Assembly: GCA_003694465.1 (NCBI GenBank)
Contig: RFKM01000087.1
Location: 1-7,806, forward strand
Direction of reading: 5' to 3'
Length of the DNA stretch: 7,806 nt
Origin: Alphaproteobacteria bacterium
GTDB lineage: Bacteria > Pseudomonadota > Alphaproteobacteria > Rhodobacterales > Rhodobacteraceae
Shown here: positions 1-4,569 of the stretch, one piece after another
How the letters are laid out: each line of letters starts with the position of its first letter
Position numbering within the stretch: position 1 is the first letter of the stretch
The notes under the pieces: generated by a model
The model's input: the letters and a program-made list of their open reading frames with translations, nothing else
The model's database searches: none
What the model was told of the DNA's origin: nothing
Translations under genes and position numbers: made by a program

Positions 1-1
1 G

Positions 2-301
2 ATCGATGCCAACCGCGAAGGGCTGGTGCTGACGCTTTCGCTCGCCGTCGTCGTCGCCGTTGCGCTGAAGGTGGTGGGGGCACTCCTGATCGCGGCGATG
101 CTGATCATCCCGGCCGCCGCCGCCCGCCCCTTTGCCCGCAACCCCGAGGCCATGGCCCTTGGCGCGGCCCTGATCGCCGCGCTTTCGGCGCTCGGCGGGC
201 TGGCCTCCTCGCTCTGGCTCGACACGCCGGCCGGCCCGAGCATCGTCGTTGCCGCGGCCGGCGCCTTTGCCCTTTCCTCGCTTCTGCCCCGCCCCCGCTA
301 G
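2..301 (+). CDS. znuB: Zinc ABC transporter permease, C-terminal part (5' end outside window)
   Basis: This is the last 99 codons of an ABC-3 type permease, the inner-membrane channel subunit that, with the ATPase ZnuC and the periplasmic binder ZnuA, imports Zn2+. The visible part begins IDANREG and runs into a hydrophobic helix followed by KVVGALLIAAMLIIPAAAAR, the strongly conserved helix and loop of the ZnuB/MntB family. Two more hydrophobic helices follow (Ala/Leu-rich stretches about residues 53-70 and 78-95 of the visible part), and the protein ends with the basic tail PRPR, consistent with a cytosolic C-terminus. The family call is firm. Zinc rather than manganese as substrate is inferred from similarity to alphaproteobacterial ZnuB. 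znuC and zur would be expected upstream, outside the window. Confidence 0.85.
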   Translation: MDANREGLVLTLSLAVVVAVALKVVGALLIAAMLIIPAAAARPFARNPEAMALGAALIAALSALGGLASSLWLDTPAGPSIVVAAAGAFALSSLLPRPR

Positions 302-317
302 ATGACCGCATGTGCCG

Positions 318-334
318 TTGTCCCGGCAGGACAA
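318..334. other. Perfect 6-bp inverted repeat in the znuB-UPF0262 gap
   Basis: TTGTCC and GGACAA flank a 5-base centre (CGGCA) 17 bases after the znuB stop. As RNA the stem could gain one G-U pair. There is no T-run after it, so it is not a canonical intrinsic terminator. It could be a weak terminator or processing hairpin for the znu transcript, or an operator for the genes that follow. The rest of the 72-base gap shows no clear promoter. Confidence 0.4.
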
Positions 335-373
335 TCGCGCTACCGATACGCCGAACATGACCGGAACCGCGCC

Positions 374-853
374 ATGAACCGCATTGCCAGAATCGAGATC
401 GACGACACCGGCCTCGCCCCGCCGACGCCGGAAATCGAACAGGAACGGAAGGTCGCCATTTTCGACCTGCTCGAGGACAACAGCTTTGCCCCCGTCTCGC
501 GCGGCGCCGCGCCGGTGCCGCCCGGCCCCTATGCCCTGCACCTGTCGGTGCGCGACAAGCGCCTCGTCTTCGACATCACCACCGAACCCGAGGGGCTCAA
601 GGCCGCCGAGATCCACCTTTCGCTCGGGCCGTTCCGGCAGGTCGTGAAAGACTATTTCCAGATCTGCGAAAGCTATTTCAACGCCGTGAAAACGATGCCC
701 CCCGCCCAGATCGAGACGATCGACATGGCCCGGCGTGGCATCCACAACGAAGGCGCGCGGGTGGTCCGCGAGCGCCTCGAGGGCAAGGCCGACATCGACG
801 ACGACACCGCCCGGCGCCTGTTCACCCTCATCTGCGTTCTGCACTGGGGCTGA
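374..853 (+). CDS. UPF0262 family protein of unknown function
   Basis: A 159-residue soluble protein with no signal peptide or membrane segment. It matches the alphaproteobacterial UPF0262 family by its opening MNRIARIEIDD, the central DYFQICESYFNAV (residues about 93-105) and the C-terminal block DMARRGIHNEGA with TARRLFTLICVLHWG. No biochemical function is known to me for the family. The same frame is open back to an ATG at 302, which would add 24 residues (MTACAVV...). I chose the ATG at 374 because family members start at MNRI and a weak GGAA lies 7 bases upstream. The stop is four bases before the phosphatase start, so the two are probably co-translated. In Rhodobacterales, from memory, hisD normally lies upstream. 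Here znuB does. Confidence 0.88.
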   Translation: MNRIARIEIDDTGLAPPTPEIEQERKVAIFDLLEDNSFAPVSRGAAPVPPGPYALHLSVRDKRLVFDITTEPEGLKAAEIHLSLGPFRQVVKDYFQICESYFNAVKTMPPAQIETIDMARRGIHNEGARVVRERLEGKADIDDDTARRLFTLICVLHWG

Positions 854-857
854 GGCG

Positions 858-1331
858 GTGGCGGGCGCCCTCCCCCAGTCGATCCTGTTCTGCTGCGATC
901 ACAACGCGGTGCGCTCGCCCATGGCCGAAGGGATGATGAAGAAATTCTACGGCAACCGCGTCTATGTGCAATCAGCCGGCGTGAAGAGCGAGCTCGAGGT
1001 CGACGGTTTCGGCGTTGCCGTTTGCAACGAGATCGGCGTGCCGCTGCAGGGCCATCGGGTGCGGTCGTTCGACCAGATGCAGCAATGGGGCGACGATCTT
1101 TCGGCCTTCGATCTGATCGTCGCTCTCTCGCCGGCCAGCCAGCGCCGGGTTCTGGAACTCACCCGCTATCATCACCTCGAGGTGGAATACTGGCCGGTGA
1201 TGGATCCGACCGGCCTCGGGCGCACCCGCGAGGAAAAGCTCGCCGCCTATCGCCAGACGCGCGATCAGATCCGCGACCGGATGCTCGCCCGCTTCGGCCC
1301 GCCCCTGCACGACAGCGATTCCTACGGCTGA
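858..1331 (+). CDS. Low-molecular-weight protein-tyrosine phosphatase-like protein
   Basis: A 157-residue cytosolic protein of the low-molecular-weight phosphatase / arsenate reductase fold. The P-loop C(X5)RS is present as C13-DHNAV-R19-S20, followed by PMAEG, and the general-acid loop is present as D116-P117 in PVMDPTG. All residues needed for phosphotyrosine-type chemistry are therefore visible. The loop CxHNxxRS resembles arsenate reductases more than eukaryotic-type enzymes (CxGNxCRS). The only other cysteines are C12, next to the nucleophile, and C56, so the resolving cysteines of thioredoxin-coupled arsenate reductases do not seem to be present. The substrate is unknown. The start is the GTG at 858: it gives the N-terminus MAGALPQSILFCCDHN expected of the family, lies four bases after the UPF0262 stop, and has GAGG just upstream at short spacing. 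It is probably co-transcribed with the UPF0262 gene. Confidence 0.8.
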   Translation: MAGALPQSILFCCDHNAVRSPMAEGMMKKFYGNRVYVQSAGVKSELEVDGFGVAVCNEIGVPLQGHRVRSFDQMQQWGDDLSAFDLIVALSPASQRRVLELTRYHHLEVEYWPVMDPTGLGRTREEKLAAYRQTRDQIRDRMLARFGPPLHDSDSYG

Positions 1332-1360
1332 GCCCGGGGTATTTGCGCCCATGTCCCCGG

Positions 1361-1404
1361 AAAACGGGCCGAATTTGCCGATTGGACCTTGAAAAACGGG
1401 CCGA
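1361..1404. repeat. Two copies of a 12-base direct repeat in the infA leader
   Basis: The sequence AAAACGGGCCGA occurs at 1361-1372 and again at 1393-1404, 32 bases apart start to start (about three helical turns). It sits in the 129-base non-coding gap between the phosphatase stop and infA. The copies are exact. They could be sites for a regulator of the infA promoter or a simple local duplication. I found no convincing -35/-10 pair near them. Confidence 0.45.
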
Positions 1405-1422
1405 TCGGGTCCATCTAGGGGC

Positions 1423-1442
1423 CGCCCACACTTTGGTGGGCG
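1423..1442 (+). promoter_or_regulatory. Stem-loop in the 5' leader of infA
   Basis: CGCCCAC (1423-1429) and GTGGGCG (1436-1442) form a perfect 7-bp stem with a 6-base loop (ACTTTG), ending 8 bases before the infA Shine-Dalgarno sequence. There is no following T-run, so termination is unlikely. Its closeness to the ribosome site suggests a role in translation control or 5' end protection, which is inference. Confidence 0.4.
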
Positions 1443-1460
1443 ATCAAGACAGGAGAGATC

Positions 1461-1679
1461 ATGGCCAAGGAAGAACTGCTCGAATTTCCCGGTGTCGTGA
1501 AGGAACTCCTGCCGAATGCGACGTTCCGGGTCGAGTTGGACAACGGCCATGAGATCATCGCGCACACGGCAGGCAAGATGCGCAAGAACCGCATCCGCGT
1601 TCTGGCTGGCGACAGGGTGCAGGTCGAGATGACCCCCTACGATCTGACCAAGGGTCGGATCAATTTCCGCTTCAAGTAA
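1461..1679 (+). CDS. infA: Translation initiation factor IF-1
   Basis: A 72-residue protein, exactly the standard length for bacterial IF-1, consisting of a single S1-type OB-fold. It binds the A site of the 30S subunit during initiation and works with IF-2 and IF-3. Recognition is direct from the start [20 protein letters not shown], the middle [14 protein letters not shown] and the end GRINFRFK. A strong Shine-Dalgarno AGGAG (1451-1455) sits 5 bases before the ATG. The gene opens a compact operon: maf begins one base after its stop. The 129-base leader upstream, with a direct repeat and a hairpin, is the likely place for its promoter. Confidence 0.98.
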   Translation: MAKEELLEFPGVVKELLPNATFRVELDNGHEIIAHTAGKMRKNRIRVLAGDRVQVEMTPYDLTKGRINFRFK

Positions 1680-1680
1680 C

Positions 1681-2271
1681 GTGGGCGCAGGCCCGCGGCT
1701 GATCCTCGGTTCCGGCTCGCCTCGGCGGGCCGAACTTCTGTCGACCCTCGGCATCACCCCCGACGCGGTGCGCCCGCCCGAGATCGACGAGACGCCGAGG
1801 CGCGGCGAAACGCCCCGCGCCTATTGCCGGCGGATCACCGCCGAAAAGGCCGCCGCCATGGACGTGGCCGAGGGCGAGATCGCCCTGTGCGCCGACACCA
1901 CCGTCGCCGTCGGCCGACGCATTCTCGGCAAGCCCGCCGACAAGGCCGAGGCCGAGGCCTTCCTGCGCCTGCTCTCGGGCCGGCGTCACCGGGTGATCAC
2001 AGCCGTCGCCGTGCGCACCCCGGCCCGAACCTTGCTGCGCGACGTGGTGACCGCCGTTCGCTTCAAGCGCCTGTCGGAGGACGAAATCGCCGCCTATCTC
2101 GCCTCGGACGACTGGCGCGGCAAGGCCGGCGGCTATGCCATCCAGGGGCCGGCGGGGGCCTTCATCCCGTGGATCCAGGGCAGCTATTCCGCCGTCATGG
2201 GCCTGCCCGTTGCCGAAACGGCGGCGCTTCTGGCCGCGGCTGGCTACCCCGTGCGCGAGGGCTGGGCATGA
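1681..2271 (+). CDS. maf: Maf family nucleoside triphosphate pyrophosphatase (probably dTTP/UTP type)
   Basis: A 196-residue cytosolic enzyme of the Maf/HAM1-like superfamily. It hydrolyses non-canonical or surplus NTPs to the monophosphate and pyrophosphate; some family members affect septum formation. Visible signatures are the nucleotide loop SGSPRR (residues 11-16), K56 in the ITAEKAA segment, ADTTV with D72 (catalytic/metal), [10 protein letters not shown] (147-156) and [10 protein letters not shown] (167-176). The GYxIQG form, with Q155, is that of the YhdE-like dTTP/UTP enzymes rather than the YceF type. The start is a GTG one base after the infA stop with no good Shine-Dalgarno sequence, so translation probably depends on coupling to infA. 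The last codons overlap the next start as ATGA. Confidence 0.93.
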   Translation: MGAGPRLILGSGSPRRAELLSTLGITPDAVRPPEIDETPRRGETPRAYCRRITAEKAAAMDVAEGEIALCADTTVAVGRRILGKPADKAEAEAFLRLLSGRRHRVITAVAVRTPARTLLRDVVTAVRFKRLSEDEIAAYLASDDWRGKAGGYAIQGPAGAFIPWIQGSYSAVMGLPVAETAALLAAAGYPVREGWA

Positions 2272-3305
2272 AGGGCACGCTGATCGCCCTTGACCGGATC
2301 GGCACGCGGGCCGTCGCGGCGCGCCTCGTCGATGGACGGCTCGATGACCTGCTTGTCGATCCGCCCGACGAGACACCCCGCCCCGGCGCGATCTACCGCG
2401 TGATCTGCGACCGGCCCGTCAAGGGTCAGGGGGGCATGTTCGTGAAACTGCCCGACGGGGCAACGGGCTTTCTGCGCGGGGTCACGGGGCTGCGGCCGGG
2501 CCAGCCGGTTCTGGCGCAGGTGACGGGCCATGCCGAGCCGGGCAAGGCGGTTCCGCTGACGCGGCGCGTTCTGTTCAAGTCGCGCTACGCGATCGTCACG
2601 CCCGAGGCGCCGGGCATCAATATCTCGCGCCGGATCCGCGACGAGGAGACCCGCGTGCGCCTGCTCGAAATCGCCCATGACCAGATGCCCGGCGAGAGCG
2701 AAACCGGCCTCATCCTGCGCTCACAGGCCGCCGAGGCCGATGACGACGCCCTTGCCGCCGACATCGCCGCGATGCGCGACCTTGCCGCCCGGGTTCTGGC
2801 CGATGCCGATGCCGCAGGCGCCGAACTGCTGGTCGACGGCCCCGATGCCCACGAACTGGCCTGGCGCGACTGGCCGGCGCCCGACCAGCTCGACGAGGGC
2901 GAAGGCAGCTTTGCCCGTCACGGGGTTGCCGAGATGCTTTCCGAAATGCGCCGACCCGAAGCACGCCTTCCGGGCGGGGCGCTGGCCTTCATCGAACCCA
3001 CCCGCGCGCTGGTCGCGGTCGATGTCAACACCCTGTCGGACACCTCGCCCGCCGCGGGCCTCAAGGCCAATCTCGCCCTCGCGCGCGATCTGCCCCGGCA
3101 ATTGCGCTGCCGTGGTCTTGGCGGGCTGATCGTCATCGACTTCGCGCCGATGCCGAAGAAGGACCGCCGGCAGGTCGAGGGCGCGCTCAAGGCCGCCTTC
3201 CGCGCCGACCCGGTCGAAACCGCGCTCGCCGGCTGGACGACGCTGGGCAATTTCGAGCTCCAGCGCAAGCGCGAGCGCCTGCCCCTTGCCGAGGTGTTGC
3301 CATGA
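2268..3305 (+). CDS. rng: Short ribonuclease E/G family protein lacking the zinc-link
   Basis: A 345-residue member of the RNase E/G endoribonuclease family, which cuts single-stranded RNA in rRNA maturation and mRNA decay. Visible parts are an S1-like region (about 35-100), the 5' sensor segment with NISRRI (118-123) and GLILRS (147-152, where RNase E has GLIVRT), and the DNase I-like core with the metal ligands D252 and N254 in VAVDVNT and D291 in GGLIVIDF. These correspond to D303, N305 and D346 of E. coli RNase E. The protein stops after [18 protein letters not shown], just where RNase E/G normally continues to the zinc-link CPxC and the small domain. It is thus about 150 residues shorter than E. 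coli RNase G. There is no frameshift, and such short forms are, from memory, usual in Rhodobacterales. It overlaps maf and yacG through ATGA junctions. A full RNase E is presumably encoded elsewhere. Confidence 0.88.
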   Translation: MKGTLIALDRIGTRAVAARLVDGRLDDLLVDPPDETPRPGAIYRVICDRPVKGQGGMFVKLPDGATGFLRGVTGLRPGQPVLAQVTGHAEPGKAVPLTRRVLFKSRYAIVTPEAPGINISRRIRDEETRVRLLEIAHDQMPGESETGLILRSQAAEADDDALAADIAAMRDLAARVLADADAAGAELLVDGPDAHELAWRDWPAPDQLDEGEGSFARHGVAEMLSEMRRPEARLPGGALAFIEPTRALVAVDVNTLSDTSPAAGLKANLALARDLPRQLRCRGLGGLIVIDFAPMPKKDRRQVEGALKAAFRADPVETALAGWTTLGNFELQRKRERLPLAEVLP

Positions 3306-3487
3306 GCTGCCCGATCTGCGGGAAGGAAACCGCCCGCGCCTACCGCCCCTTCTGCTCGCGCCGCTGCGCCGATGTCGACCTCGGGCGCTGGCTCGGCGGG
3401 CAGTATGCGATCCCGGGCGAGCCGGTCGAGCTGCCCGACGAGGACGAGGCATCCCTCACAGACCGTCAGGCGACGAAGCCGCACTGA
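3302..3487 (+). CDS. yacG: DNA gyrase inhibitor / zinc-binding protein YacG
   Basis: A 61-residue protein with a single treble-clef-like zinc site: C3 and C6 in SCPICGK, and C18 and C22 in PFCSRRC, followed by the family signature DVDLGRWLGGQYAIPG. In E. coli YacG binds GyrB and blocks gyrase from binding DNA; the same role here is by homology. The acidic and polar tail after residue 40 is probably disordered. The ATG overlaps the RNase stop as ATGA, so it is translationally coupled. It is the last gene of the plus-strand operon and faces apbE convergently. I saw no tRNA after it, although a tRNA gene often follows yacG in relatives as I recall. Confidence 0.93.
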   Translation: MSCPICGKETARAYRPFCSRRCADVDLGRWLGGQYAIPGEPVELPDEDEASLTDRQATKPH

Positions 3488-3493
3488 GCGCGG

Positions 3494-3613
3494 CTAGAGC
3501 ATCTCTCCCCTGATCGGATTCGCGCGCTGGTGGAACGGAGGGCGGGCGGGCGCATGCCCGGGCCGCTCTGCGCCCCGGGGCGACTGAGTTTGATTCAACG
3601 CGATATGCCCTAG
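3494..3613. repeat. CTAG-bounded palindromic intergenic element (REP/MITE-like)
   Basis: The 122-base space between yacG and apbE is almost wholly one 120-base unit. It begins CTAGAGCATCTC and, read from the other end on the opposite strand, begins CTAGGGCATATC: 10 of 12 positions match. Inside are a hairpin (CGGGC 3547-3551 with GCCCG 3556-3560), a perfect palindrome CGCCCCGGGGCG (3571-3582) and the sequence TTTGATTCAACGCG near the right end. Both this style of end (CTAGRGCAT) and the GATTCAACGCG motif resemble dispersed repeats I know from alphaproteobacterial genomes. The left half is degenerate. The right CTAG provides the TAG stop codon of apbE. It may also serve as a two-way transcription barrier. 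Confidence 0.5.
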
Positions 3614-4569
3614 TCGCCGGCGCCGACCTCGAGTTCGGATATCGTGCCATCGCGCCCGCGCCGCAGGAAGATCGCATGCAGGCCCTGCTCCTCGGCCAGC
3701 GCCGGGCCGGCATCGGGGCCTGCCACCAGCAGCGCCGTGGCCCACGCATCGGCCATCAGCCCGGTCGGCGCGATCACCGTGACCGAAGCCAGATCGTGCA
3801 GGCAGGGCAGGCCGTTGCGCGGGTCCATCGTGTGCGAAAGCACCCGGTCTTCGAGGGCCACCCAGTTGCGATAATCGCCCGAGGTGGCCACCGCGGCGTT
3901 GACCACCTCGACATAGCCATGCACCGTGCGCCGCTCGCGCAGGGGCGCCTCGAGCGCAGCGATCCAGGGCGTGTCCGGCCCCTTGCGGCCCTGGGCGCGC
4001 AGGTCGCCGTCGAGGGTCACCAGCCAGTTTTCCACCCCGTGCCGGCCCAGCGCCTCGGCCATCAGGTCGAGCGCGTAGCCCTTGGCGATGCCGCACAGGT
4101 CAAGCGCGACGTCGCCGGTCTTGCGGATGCGCCGCCCCGCGCGGTCAAGCTCGAGGCGCGCGCCGGCGCCGGGCACCGCCCGGCCCATCGCCGCACGAAT
4201 CGCCGTCTCGTCGGGGTCGGCCGGGCCGAAGCCCCAGGCCCGCACGAGCCCTCCGAGGCCGATGTCGAAGCGCCCCCCCGAGGCGGCGCCGATCTCAAGC
4301 CCGGCTTCGATCACCGCGAAAAGCTCGGCGGGAACCTCCGTCCAGACCCCGATCTCGGCGCGGTTCAGGCGCATCAGGTCGCTCTCGGGTTTCCAGGTCG
4401 ACATCTGGGCATCGACCGTTTCGACCGCGGCGGCCAGATCGGCGCGGATCGCTCCGATGTCGGCGCCGGCCGGCGCGACGAGCTCGGCCGTCCATGTCGT
4501 GCCCATCGTCGGGCCGGCGAGCCGCTCCGTGCCGCCCGCCGCGCCCGGATCAGTAGACATCTTCAACAT
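3610..4569 (-). CDS. apbE: FAD:protein FMN transferase (ApbE), without export signal
   Basis: A 319-residue ApbE-family enzyme, which transfers FMN from FAD to a Thr/Ser of a target protein as a phosphoester, using Mg2+. Family blocks in order: TMGTTW (21-26), MSTWKPESDLMRLN (56-69), GRFDIGLGGLVRAWGFG (99-115), DLCGIAKGYALD (157-168), VATSGDYRN (228-235), HTMDPRNG (246-253) and the metal-binding ADAWATAL (273-280; D274, T278). Small departures are C159 where Gly is usual, and LDGD (186-189) where GGD/E is usual. E. coli-type ApbE is an exported lipoprotein. This one has neither signal peptide nor lipobox: an in-frame stop at 4600-4602 and the absence of any earlier start codon limit its N-terminus. 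GAGG lies before the first ATG, which overlaps the reductase gene by 20 bases. Its natural targets are the products of the two genes upstream of it. Confidence 0.93.
   Translation of the reverse strand: MLKMSTDPGAAGGTERLAGPTMGTTWTAELVAPAGADIGAIRADLAAAVETVDAQMSTWKPESDLMRLNRAEIGVWTEVPAELFAVIEAGLEIGAASGGRFDIGLGGLVRAWGFGPADPDETAIRAAMGRAVPGAGARLELDRAGRRIRKTGDVALDLCGIAKGYALDLMAEALGRHGVENWLVTLDGDLRAQGRKGPDTPWIAALEAPLRERRTVHGYVEVVNAAVATSGDYRNWVALEDRVLSHTMDPRNGLPCLHDLASVTVIAPTGLMADAWATALLVAGPDAGPALAEEQGLHAIFLRRGRDGTISELEVGAGD

Noticed and set aside
302..373. Longer UPF0262 start at the ATG directly after the znuB stop
   Set aside because: The 24 extra residues do not look like the family, whose members begin MNRI, and the position has no ribosome site.
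1334..1360. CCGGGG...CCCCGG inverted repeat as a terminator after the phosphatase gene
   Set aside because: The loop is 15 bases and no T-run follows. A 6-bp GC repeat is easily random in this base composition.
1389..1417. TTGAAA with CATCTA 17 bases later as the infA promoter
   Set aside because: The -35 is plausible but the -10 matches the consensus at only two positions, so I did not annotate it.
1824..2267. An upstream extension of the RNase E/G frame inside maf
   Set aside because: The translated extension is Arg/Gly-rich shadow of maf. The family start [11 protein letters not shown] is at 2268, with an ATGA overlap.
3290..3312. Programmed frameshift fusing the RNase to YacG
   Set aside because: There is no slippery heptamer before the stop. 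The ATGA overlap with a normal YacG start explains the junction.
3488..3610. A tRNA gene after yacG, expected from related genomes
   Set aside because: No GGTTCGA/ATCC-type T-loop or cloverleaf pairing is present. The stretch is the CTAG-ended repeat element instead.
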